Both the position numbers and the translations under genes were made by a program. A stretch of 11,052 bases of DNA, from positions 1 to 11,052 of the forward strand of contig JAGLJD010000059.1 of NCBI GenBank assembly GCA_023142625.1, in the 5' to 3' direction. The notes beneath the pieces were generated by a model. The model was not told the origin of the DNA. It made no database searches and saw nothing but the letters and a program-made list of their open reading frames with translations. Origin of the DNA: Candidatus Parcubacteria bacterium. Lineage in GTDB: Bacteria > Patescibacteriota > Patescibacteriia > JAACEG01. Shown piece by piece: positions 1 through 4,982 of the stretch; the first letter of the stretch is position 1, and the number at the start of each line of letters is the position of its first letter.

Positions 1-49
1 CAACTTGTTTATATGTTTAAATGTTTATATGCTTTTATGCTTAAATATT

Positions 50-631
50 TTAGTCTGATTTTCTCCTGAATACTGTTTTCATAAATCCGTCCTTGCCCTT
101 TTTTCTAACAGTATCTAAATGCGCTTTGTGGCGATGCTTGCCAGCCATTCTTTCGTCAAAAATCTCCTTGCCCTGCTCTTTTGTTTCTGGCTTGGCTTTT
201 TTCATCTCTTTTTCTTTGCTTCTCTTGATTTCGCCCTTTGAAATATCGCTAACCGATTTTGGCGCTTCTATCGTTTTCTTTTTTGCGATTTTGTCAGCCT
301 TCTCGCCTTCTAAAATAACGCTGATATGCGAACTTTTCTTTCTAATCATACCAGCGCGCCCAAATGCTCTCGGCTTCCATCTTTTTAAAACAGATGCTTG
401 ATCAACTCGTATCTCTTTAATATGCAGCCCGTCTTTTTCAATTTCAAAATTATGAAAAGCGTTCGCCATCGCTGAATTAAGCAATTTCGCAACCGGCTTT
501 ACCGCCTTTTTATTTATAAAGCGCAGTTGGACTAATGCCTGCTCAGCGCCCATATTTCGGATAGCGTCAACAACCAGCCTCACTTTTTTAGGGCTCATTT
601 TAATATATTTTGCTTTTGCTTTAATTTCCAT
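50..631 (-). CDS. rplV: 50S ribosomal protein L22 with a long basic C-terminal tail
   Basis: L22 binds 23S rRNA and lines the peptide exit tunnel with an extended beta hairpin. The L22 core covers about residues 1-110: the N-terminal segment AKYIKMSPKKVRLV, the helix around VKPVAKLLNSAMANA, and the tunnel-hairpin region KRWKPRAFGRAGMIRKKSSH at 83-102. The family is usually about 110 residues; this protein is 193, so about 80 residues of Lys-rich, probably disordered sequence follow (113-193). The start at 631 gives the standard N-terminus. No Shine-Dalgarno is visible; the leader is A/T only. It is the last S10-operon gene in the window, after rpsS, from which it is separated by a palindromic repeat. 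rpsC would be expected next, beyond the window edge. Identity is certain; the role of the tail is unknown. Confidence 0.97.
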   Translation of the reverse strand: MEIKAKAKYIKMSPKKVRLVVDAIRNMGAEQALVQLRFINKKAVKPVAKLLNSAMANAFHNFEIEKDGLHIKEIRVDQASVLKRWKPRAFGRAGMIRKKSSHISVILEGEKADKIAKKKTIEAPKSVSDISKGEIKRSKEKEMKKAKPETKEQGKEIFDERMAGKHRHKAHLDTVRKKGKDGFMKTVFRRKSD

Positions 632-674
632 TTTTATAAATAATTAAATTTAACATTTCTATCTTTGATATTTT

Positions 675-850
675 TGTCTTTGCGAGGAGGCGATAGCCGA
701 CGCGGCAATCTCATTACTGAGCGAACAAATCTTTAATTATAAGTATCTATTCGCTCAGTAATGAGATTGTCGCCCTATCGGGTAACCACCCGTTAGGCGT
801 GGCTTCGTCGCTCCTCTCTCGCTTCGCTCGTTCAACTCCTCGCAAAGACA
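675..850 (+). repeat. Palindromic intercistronic element, copy 1 (rpsS-rplV gap)
   Basis: Terminal inverted repeat TGTCTTTGCGAGGAG (675-689) matches CTCCTCGCAAAGACA (836-850) perfectly over 15 bp. A second perfect 19-bp inverted repeat, 706-724 with 751-769, encloses a 26-nt AT-rich loop. On the right side a nested hairpin lies at 774-797 (CGGGT/ACCCG stem, extended by CCTA/TAGG across one T-T mismatch). The element ends 44 bp before the rplV start and 35 bp after the rpsS stop. No clear target-site duplication and no transposase. The same sequence occurs in the other five gaps of this operon. The loop sequence groups this copy with copy 4. It resembles the widespread class of palindromic repeats beginning GTCATTGCGAG (recalled, not searched). 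Confidence 0.95.
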
Positions 851-885
851 GTGTAATTTATGCCTTAGTAATTATAAAATATCTA

Positions 886-1167
886 CTACTTTTTTGTCTG
901 CTCTTTTGCCATCTTTCCTCCGTGCGCGACAAATTTTCTTGTTGGAGAAAATTCTCCGAGTTTGTGTCCGACCATTGCTTCAGAAATAAAAACCGGAATA
1001 TGCATTTTGCCGTTATGCACTCCGATAGTGAACCCTACCATATCAGGAGAGATTGCGCAAGCCCTGTCCCAAACTTTAATAACGGTCTTGTCGCCCTGCT
1101 TTAATTTTTTTATCTTTTTCAGCAATTTTTCGTTTATATACGGACCTTTTTTAAGTGATCTTGACAT
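886..1167 (-). CDS. rpsS: 30S ribosomal protein S19
   Basis: S19 sits in the head of the small subunit and, with S13, contacts the A-site region. The 93-residue protein matches the family throughout: [19 protein letters not shown] at the N-terminus, then [20 protein letters not shown], and the conserved [20 protein letters not shown] block near residues 65-84. Length is normal. The start at 1167 gives the canonical MSRSLKKGP; the leader is A/T-rich with no Shine-Dalgarno. The gap to the upstream gene rplB is 694 bp, unusually large, and holds a plus-strand mini-operon plus repeat copy 2. Its first two codons (ATG TCA) read as TGACAT on the other strand and form part of a candidate -35 box for that mini-operon. 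Confidence 0.98.
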   Translation of the reverse strand: MSRSLKKGPYINEKLLKKIKKLKQGDKTVIKVWDRACAISPDMVGFTIGVHNGKMHIPVFISEAMVGHKLGEFSPTRKFVAHGGKMAKEQTKK

Positions 1168-1189
1168 ATTTTAATTTTATTGTTAAGTT
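1161..1189 (+). promoter_or_regulatory. Candidate promoter of plus-strand mini-operon 1
   Basis: A consensus -35 box TTGACA (1161-1166) is followed after 17 nt by TAAGTT (1184-1189), which is preceded by TGT (1181-1183), an extended -10 arrangement. The -10 matches TATAAT at only three positions, though these include the most conserved A2 and T6. The predicted RNA start near 1196 would give a leader of about 40 nt before the ATG at 1236. The -35 overlaps the rpsS start codon on the other strand. The parallel architecture at 4405-4433, where the -10 is much better, raises my confidence. TATAAA at 1213-1218 is too close to the Shine-Dalgarno to serve as the -10. Confidence 0.4.
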
Positions 1190-1235
1190 AATTTAATTGT
1201 TTTTAATTTTTTTATAAACCTAAAAGGAGGAAAAA

Positions 1236-1382
1236 ATGGATCAATTTTGCGATAAAAAATACTGCGTAAAATGCGGTAAGGCTCTTTTTTCAAGCAAACC
1301 TTGGGACAAACCACTCGGAAAACCTGAATATAAATCTAATAAATGCAGTCTCTGTGAAAAAATGGAAAAGGAGGAGGAATGA
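1236..1382 (+). CDS. Small zinc-ribbon-like protein, 48 aa, function unknown
   Basis: A 48-codon frame starting MDQFCDKKYCVKCGKAL and ending in an acidic tail EKMEKEEE. Two CxxC pairs, C10-VK-C13 and C37-SL-C40, with a 23-residue spacer, look like the four ligands of a small zinc ribbon; C5 is an additional cysteine. The start is set by a perfect Shine-Dalgarno, AGGAGG at 1225-1230, five bases before the ATG. No other gene on the minus strand here has such a site. The stop overlaps the next start as ATGA (1379-1382), so the two proteins are probably translationally coupled. The gene lies antisense to the ribosomal operon, between rpsS and rplB. I recognise no family. The zinc binding is inferred from cysteine spacing only; nucleic-acid binding would be typical for such ribbons but is not shown. 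Confidence 0.72.
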   Translation: MDQFCDKKYCVKCGKALFSSKPWDKPLGKPEYKSNKCSLCEKMEKEEE

Positions 1383-1564
1383 AAAAATTTAAACTCATAG
1401 TACCTGATTTAAATGAATATCAGGCAAAAAAAATTTTAGACGAAATAGGGAATGGTAGATGTTCTATTGATCCTTATATAAAAAACAAAATTGTCCTTTG
1501 TGTTTTAACGGCAGAAAAAATAAACAGCGAGGAGGTAAATAAAATCATATCGCTATCTGAATAA
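1379..1564 (+). CDS. Hypothetical small protein, 61 aa, coupled to the zinc-ribbon gene
   Basis: A 61-residue protein, MKKFKLIVPDLNEYQAKKIL at the N-terminus. By eye the pattern is strand (KKFKLIVPD), helix (NEYQAKKILDEIG), strand (NKIVLCVLTAE), helix (NSEEVNKIISLSE), a small alpha/beta arrangement. There is no signal peptide or membrane segment. Two isolated cysteines (C28, C41) do not form a recognisable metal site. Its start overlaps the stop of the preceding gene as ATGA, and a strong Shine-Dalgarno (AAGGAGG, 1368-1374) lies inside that gene's 3' end. A terminator hairpin follows 29 bp after the stop. Family unknown. The overlap, ribosome binding site and terminator make a real gene likely. 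A partnership with the 48-aa protein is inferred from coupling alone. Confidence 0.72.
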   Translation: MKKFKLIVPDLNEYQAKKILDEIGNGRCSIDPYIKNKIVLCVLTAEKINSEEVNKIISLSE

Positions 1565-1593
1565 CTAATATTTCATTTAGTTGGCGGCAAATC

Positions 1594-1651
1594 AACGGCG
1601 GCGATGGAACCGAGAATATAATCTCAGTTTCATTGCCGCCGTTTTCCTTTT
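1594..1651 (+). terminator. Terminator of mini-operon 1
   Basis: Inverted repeat with 21-nt arms, 1594-1614 and 1623-1643, and an 8-nt loop. In the plus-strand RNA it has 18 Watson-Crick pairs, two G-U pairs and one C-A mismatch, with a GC-rich base (ACGGCGGC/GCCGCCGT). It is followed by TTCCTTTT. In the minus-strand RNA no U tract follows the stem, so termination is predicted for the plus transcript only. The stem starts 29 bp after the stop of the 61-aa gene and lies just before repeat copy 2. Confidence 0.75.
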
Positions 1652-1678
1652 GGTTTAAAGAACCAGCCTTTCCCTTTT

Positions 1679-1852
1679 TGTCTTTGCGAGGAGGCGATAG
1701 CCGACGCGGCAATCTCATTACTAAACGAAAAAATCTGTAATTATAGTTCCTTCTGCTTAGTAATGTGATTGTCACCCTATCGGGTGACCACCCGTTAGGC
1801 GTGGCTTCGTCGCGCCTCTCTCGCTTCGCTCGTTCAACTCCTCGCAAAGACA
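1679..1852 (+). repeat. Palindromic intercistronic element, copy 2 (rplB-rpsS gap)
   Basis: Same 15-bp terminal inverted repeat as the other copies (1679-1693 with 1838-1852). The inner inverted repeat is less perfect (CAATCTCATTACTAA against TTAGTAATGTGATTG), and the AT-rich loop differs from both the copy 1/4 and copy 3/6 types. The nested CGGGTGACCACCCG hairpin is present. The element stops 9 bp before the rplB stop codon region. A minus-strand frame through it encodes the repeat peptide ATPNGWSPDRVTI, which I treat as a by-product of the repeat and not as a gene. Confidence 0.95.
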
Positions 1853-1861
1853 AATATGGAC

Positions 1862-2707
1862 CTACTTTCTCTTCTTCTTCCTTCTCTGAATTATCAATTT
1901 CCCTGACGCTTTCTTTTTATTTCTTGTCTTAACCCCGAGCGCTGGCTTTCCCCAAGGCGTTTTCGGATGCTTTAAGCCGATCGGGTTTCGCGCTTCTCCT
2001 CCGCCGTGCGGGTGATCGCAAGGGTTCATAACCTTTCCGCGAACAGTCGGCTTTATTCCTTTGTGCCGCATCCTCCCTGCTTTTCCCCAACGAATTAATC
2101 TATAATCAGGGTTGCTTGCCTGCCCGATTGTTGCCATACATTCTTTCGGAACCAGCCTTATCTCCCCTGACGGCATTTTCAACTGCGCATATTTTCCTTC
2201 AGTGCCCATCACTTTAACGGAAGTCCCAGCTCCCCGCGCGATTTGAGCGCCCTTGCCAGGAATCATTTCTATATTAAAAACATTTATGCCTTGCGGAATA
2301 TATTCTAACATCATTCTGTTTCCATTTTTTATTTCCACTTCTTTTTTCTGTGAAGACAAAACTTTATCCCCTACTTTTAAGCCGATCGGCGCTATGACAT
2401 AACTTTTTTTGCCGTCTTTATATTCAATCAAGGCGAGTCTTGCCCCGCGATTCGGATCATATTCAATTGATGAAACTTTCGCGACATCGTCAAATCTATT
2501 CTGTTTAAAATCTATAATTCTTATAAATCTTTTTGCGCCTCCGCCGCGATGTCTGATTGTAATCTTACCTTGATTGTTTCGTCCGCCCTTTCTTTTTTTA
2601 ATCACTGTTAAAGACTTTTCAGGCCTTTTTTTGGTAATGTCTGAAAAATCCTGAACTGATGAGTTCCGTCTTCCCGCGGTGGTTGGTTTGTATATTTTAA
2701 TACCCAT
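1862..2707 (-). CDS. rplB: 50S ribosomal protein L2
   Basis: L2 binds 23S rRNA near the peptidyl transferase centre and is needed for subunit association. The 281-residue protein is of normal length. Recognisable blocks are the N-terminal GIKIYKPTTAGRRNSSVQDF, the KGGRNNQGKITIRHRGGGAK RNA-binding segment, the central SH3-like domain (VIAPIGLKVGDKVLSS), and the C-terminal NPCDHPHGGGEARNPIG with the conserved histidine implicated in peptidyl-transferase assembly. It ends in a typical basic tail IQRRKKKRK. The start at 2707 gives the canonical N-terminus; no Shine-Dalgarno. It lies between rplW and rpsS as expected for the S10 operon, but is separated from each by a repeat element. Confidence 0.98.
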   Translation of the reverse strand: MGIKIYKPTTAGRRNSSVQDFSDITKKRPEKSLTVIKKRKGGRNNQGKITIRHRGGGAKRFIRIIDFKQNRFDDVAKVSSIEYDPNRGARLALIEYKDGKKSYVIAPIGLKVGDKVLSSQKKEVEIKNGNRMMLEYIPQGINVFNIEMIPGKGAQIARGAGTSVKVMGTEGKYAQLKMPSGEIRLVPKECMATIGQASNPDYRLIRWGKAGRMRHKGIKPTVRGKVMNPCDHPHGGGEARNPIGLKHPKTPWGKPALGVKTRNKKKASGKLIIQRRKKKRK

Positions 2708-2751
2708 AAAAAAATTCTTATTTCTTTAAATTGCAAAATATTAAATTCATC

Positions 2752-2924
2752 TGTCTTTGCGAGGAGGCGATAGCCGACGCGGCAATCCCATTACTAAGTG
2801 GAATAAACTGTAATTATAGACTTTTCTGCTCAGTAATGAGATTGTCACCCTATCGGGTGACCACCCGTTAGGCGTGGCTTCGTCGCTCTCTCTCGCTTCG
2901 CTCGCTCGGCTCCTCGCAAAGACA
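2752..2924 (+). repeat. Palindromic intercistronic element, copy 3 (rplW-rplB gap)
   Basis: 15-bp perfect terminal inverted repeat at 2752-2766 and 2910-2924. The inner arms (CAATCCCATTACTAAG and its partner CTCAGTAATGAGATTG) pair with two A-C/C-A differences that become G-U pairs in the minus-strand (operon) RNA. The loop, containing AAACTGTAATTATAGACTTT, is identical to that of copy 6, so the two are close relatives. The nested GGGTGACCACCC hairpin is present. It lies 24 bp after the rplW stop and 44 bp before the rplB start. An open minus-strand frame (2747-2971) runs through it and overlaps the 3' end of rplW; I do not call it a gene. Confidence 0.95.
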
Positions 2925-2948
2925 AGAGAATAAAATATCTCGTTCATT

Positions 2949-3443
2949 TTATACTCCCTCATAAACTTCAATCTTCTCTCCTTTTTTTAGCGTAACGATA
3001 GCTTTTCGCCAATCTTTTCTTTTGCCGCTAACCCGTCCAGATCTGACTTTTTTCCCTTTCATATTGATCATATTAACAGCTATCGGCTTAACTCCGTAAA
3101 CTTCTTGAATCGCTTTCTTAACTTCTATTTTATTGGCTTTTTTCGCAACCACAAATCCGTATTTATCAAAAACTCCCATATCGGTAATTTTTTCCGTAAT
3201 TAGCGGATTAACTAAAACGCGATGAGCGTTGCTAATCACTTTTCCGCTTTTGGGTTTTTGCGCGACAGCCGCTTTTTTAACTTTTTTTTCTTTCGTTATC
3301 TTCTTGCTAATTTTTGCTTCGCTCTTTTTCACATCCTTTTTAATAACTGCTTCTTTCTGCTTATCGTCCTTTTGCGCCGCTGCTTCGTCTTTTCTGTCCG
3401 CGCCAATGCTAATCTTTTTTTTAAACTTATCTAAAATTCCCAT
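2949..3443 (-). CDS. rplW: 50S ribosomal protein L23 with a Lys/Ala-rich N-terminal extension
   Basis: L23 sits at the peptide tunnel exit and is the docking site for trigger factor and SRP. The L23 fold starts at about residue 72 (NAHRVLVNPLITEKITD) and continues through KYGFVVAKKANKIEVKKAI, YGVKPIAVNMINMKGKKVR and the C-terminal KAIVTLKKGEKIEVYEG. The family is normally about 95 residues; the first 70 here are an added, low-complexity, charged segment (MGILDKFKKK then repeated K/E/A runs), probably flexible. The start at 3443 gives the full extension. An internal start is not excluded, but there is no Shine-Dalgarno anywhere to decide it. Order rplD-rplW-rplB is canonical. Confidence 0.96.
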   Translation of the reverse strand: MGILDKFKKKISIGADRKDEAAAQKDDKQKEAVIKKDVKKSEAKISKKITKEKKVKKAAVAQKPKSGKVISNAHRVLVNPLITEKITDMGVFDKYGFVVAKKANKIEVKKAIQEVYGVKPIAVNMINMKGKKVRSGRVSGKRKDWRKAIVTLKKGEKIEVYEGV

Positions 3444-3502
3444 ATTATTTAAAATTACAAATTACATAAACCACGCTATCTTTGCAAAAAATTTTCCTTT
3501 TC

Positions 3503-3678
3503 TGTCTTTGCGAGGAGGCGATAGCCGACGCGGCAATCTCATTACTGAACGAACAAATCTTTAATCATAAATATCTATTCGCTCAGTAATGAGATTGTCA
3601 CCCTATCGGGTGACCACCCGTTAGGCGTGGCTTCGTCGCGCCTCTCTCGCTTCGCTCGTTCAGCTCCTCGCAAAGACA
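3503..3678 (+). repeat. Palindromic intercistronic element, copy 4 (rplD-rplW gap)
   Basis: 15-bp perfect terminal inverted repeat at 3503-3517 and 3664-3678. The inner inverted repeat and loop are almost identical to copy 1 (loop AACAAATCTTTAATCATAAA), defining a copy 1/4 subfamily. The nested hairpin is intact. The element lies 43 bp after the rplD stop and 59 bp before the rplW start. Orientation is the same as in all other copies. Confidence 0.95.
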
Positions 3679-3721
3679 AGATAATAAGACACTGCAAAAA
3701 CATCCTTCGCAAAAATAAATT

Positions 3722-4411
3722 TTATAAATATACTTCTTCAATCTTTTTAACTGCTCCGACTGTTGTTATTAAATACTTATATTTTAAAACTTCAACTGTA
3801 TTTAAGCAATTAGGTTTAATTGTTTTAATATTTGGAATATTTTTTGCAGATTTTACTATATTTTCCGACTTATCGCTTAAAATTAACAAGATGCTATCTT
3901 TTCTTTTTTTGCTTCTATTTTTTCTCTCATCCGATTTATCAATTTTGCTTTTTATAATTTTCTCGTCTATTTTCTTTAATATTTCAACGATTTTTTTAGT
4001 CTGAATTTTTTTCAATTCAATCTTGTCAAACAGAATTATTTTTTCATTTTTAACTTTATCTGAAAGGCACATAAAAAGAGCTTTCTTTTTCATTTTTTTA
4101 TTTATCTTTAAAGAAAAATTCCGCTCTTTTGTAGGTCCGAAAGTTACGCCGCCGCCAATCCAGATCGGAGATCTGCTTGATCCAGCTCTTGCTCTTCCCG
4201 TTCCTTTCTGCTTCCATGGCTTTTTCCCCCCTCCGCGGACTTCGCTTCTGTCTTTTGCGTGCGCCAATACCTGCCTTGAATTCGCCTGCTGCGCGACAAC
4301 TACCTGCTTAATCAGCGATGGTTTCGCTTTCACGCCGAAAACCGCCGGATTCAATTCCTGCTTCCCGATTTCATCTAATTGCTGATTATATTTTTTAACA
4401 ACTATTGACAT
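3722..4411 (-). CDS. rplD: 50S ribosomal protein L4
   Basis: L4 helps assemble 23S rRNA and contributes an extended loop to the exit tunnel; in Escherichia coli it also autoregulates the S10 operon, though no such leader is evident here. The conserved loop motif is present at about residues 49-93: LAHAKDRSEVRGGGKKPWKQ, then KGTGRARAGSSRSPIWIGGG. The C-terminal Rossmann-like half follows (ILLILSDKSENIVKSAKNIP, then LNTVEVLKYKYLITTVGAVKKIEEV). At 229 residues it is slightly longer than average because of a Lys-rich insertion near 150-171. The start at 4411 gives MSIVVKKYNQ; no Shine-Dalgarno. Its first codons ATG TCA overlap the -35 box of plus-strand mini-unit 2. Confidence 0.97.
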   Translation of the reverse strand: MSIVVKKYNQQLDEIGKQELNPAVFGVKAKPSLIKQVVVAQQANSRQVLAHAKDRSEVRGGGKKPWKQKGTGRARAGSSRSPIWIGGGVTFGPTKERNFSLKINKKMKKKALFMCLSDKVKNEKIILFDKIELKKIQTKKIVEILKKIDEKIIKSKIDKSDERKNRSKKRKDSILLILSDKSENIVKSAKNIPNIKTIKPNCLNTVEVLKYKYLITTVGAVKKIEEVYL

Positions 4412-4433
4412 AATAAATGAATTATGCTATATT
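4405..4433 (+). promoter_or_regulatory. Extended -10 promoter of plus-strand mini-unit 2
   Basis: TTGACA (4405-4410, perfect -35) is followed by a 17-nt spacer and TATATT (4428-4433, five of six matches to TATAAT). TGC stands directly before it, giving the extended TGn motif. The predicted RNA start is near 4440. This is the strongest promoter match in the window and points towards the 50-aa gene at 4509. The -35 overlaps the rplD start codon (complement of 4409-4411), so this promoter and the rplD translation start share bases. Confidence 0.75.
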
Positions 4434-4439
4434 GATTTA

Positions 4440-4478
4440 TTGCTTTAGATTATTTGATTGGCAAATAATTTAGAGTGA
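4440..4478 (+). promoter_or_regulatory. 5'-terminal stem-loop in the leader of mini-unit 2
   Basis: Positions 4440-4456 pair with 4462-4478 around the 5-nt loop ATTGG. All 17 positions pair in the plus-strand RNA, four of them as G-U (4441/4477, 4442/4476, 4445/4473, 4448/4470). In the minus-strand RNA those four would be A-C mismatches, so the structure fits the plus transcript. It starts at the predicted RNA 5' end and stops 16 nt before the Shine-Dalgarno. It could protect the 5' end or act as a control element. No known riboswitch is recognised. Confidence 0.6.
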
Positions 4479-4508
4479 AAAACTAATATTTTAAAAGGGA
4501 GGGAAATT

Positions 4509-4661
4509 ATGAAATGGTATGTCATTTCATTAACAGGTAATCAGGTGGTTGATTGGTTAAATAAAAAGGAATTGAAACCAGAGAATATAAAAATTCTCTC
4601 CGAAGAACCACAATACACAAATGGAGATTTTTTAATTTTTTATTATAGCGATAAAGAATAA
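4509..4661 (+). CDS. Hypothetical small protein, 50 aa, antisense mini-gene
   Basis: A 50-codon frame, MKWYVISLTGNQVVDWLNKK at the N-terminus and GDFLIFYYSDKE at the C-terminus. The visible pattern is strand (KWYVISL), helix (NQVVDWLNKKEL), strand (NIKILSEEP), strand (DFLIFYYSD), a compact alpha/beta domain rich in aromatics, with no cysteine, signal peptide or membrane segment. A strong Shine-Dalgarno (AAGGGAGGG, 4495-4503) lies 5 bases before the ATG, and the gene has its own promoter and terminator. It sits between rplC and rplD but on the opposite strand. I recognise no family. Its short strand-helix start resembles that of the 61-aa protein at 1379-1564, but similarity is too weak to claim homology. 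Real gene very likely, function unknown. Confidence 0.75.
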   Translation: MKWYVISLTGNQVVDWLNKKELKPENIKILSEEPQYTNGDFLIFYYSDKE

Positions 4662-4686
4662 AAAGTTAAAAAATCTACGATGTAAG

Positions 4687-4749
4687 CCAGCACGGCGGTT
4701 AAAACTATAAAAATGGTTTTGACTGCTCTGCTGGTTCTTTTTTTGTTTT
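4687..4749 (+). terminator. Rho-independent terminator of mini-unit 2
   Basis: Stem arms 4687-4707 and 4714-4734 (21 nt each, 6-nt loop) pair with one C-C mismatch and four G-U pairs in the plus-strand RNA, followed by TTCTTTTTTTGTTTT. The four wobbles would be A-C mismatches in the minus RNA and no U tract follows on that side, so it is directional for the plus transcript. It lies 25 bp after the stop of the 50-aa gene. Confidence 0.88.
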
Positions 4750-4767
4750 CAAAAAACTAATCTTTTA

Positions 4768-4971
4768 TCATTCCGAAATGAGCGATAGCGAAACGACTAA
4801 CGAAGCAATTTCATTATAATCGCTAATGGAATTCACCCTTTAGGGTTTCATTTTGAATAAATTTTAAATAAAATCCTAAAGGATAAATTCCAAATTTTTT
4901 TATTATATTCAGTAATGAGATTACTTCGTCGCACCTCATTCGCTTCGCTCATTCGGCTCCTCGCAAAGACA
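4768..4971 (+). repeat. Composite, diverged palindromic element, copy 5 (rplC-rplD gap)
   Basis: The right end (4910-4971) is a clear match to the other copies, including CAGTAATGAGATT, CTTCGTCGC and the terminal CTCCTCGCAAAGACA. The block of about 33 bp holding the nested GGGTGACCACCC hairpin is absent: GAGATT runs almost directly into ACTTCGTCGC. The left half is a diverged version (AATGAGCGATAGCG then ACGAAGCAATTTCATTA) lacking the usual terminal repeat. The centre holds a different inverted repeat, 4828-4845 with 4871-4891 (GGAATT, CCTTTAGG and their partners CCTAAAGG, AATTCC). It ends 11 bp after the rplC stop. Confidence 0.82.
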
Positions 4972-4982
4972 ACTTTTTTTAT

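Noticed and set aside
675..850. Insertion sequence with a transposase
   Set aside because: The element is too short to encode one, no transposase lies in the window and no target-site duplication is clear, so it is listed as a repeat, not as a mobile element with proven mobility.
1213..1218. TATAAA as the -10 box of mini-operon 1
   Set aside because: The RNA would start inside the Shine-Dalgarno sequence, leaving no usable ribosome binding site.
1545..1853. 102-codon minus-strand frame across repeat copy 2 and the mini-operon terminator
   Set aside because: It runs through the terminator and the 3' end of the plus-strand 61-aa gene and shares only the repeat peptide with other frames.
2747..2971. 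74-codon minus-strand frame through repeat copy 3, overlapping the end of rplW
   Set aside because: Its sequence is that of the repeat. The same peptide appears in copies 2 and 6 with unrelated ends, and copies 1 and 4 have stops in the frame, so it is treated as repeat-derived.
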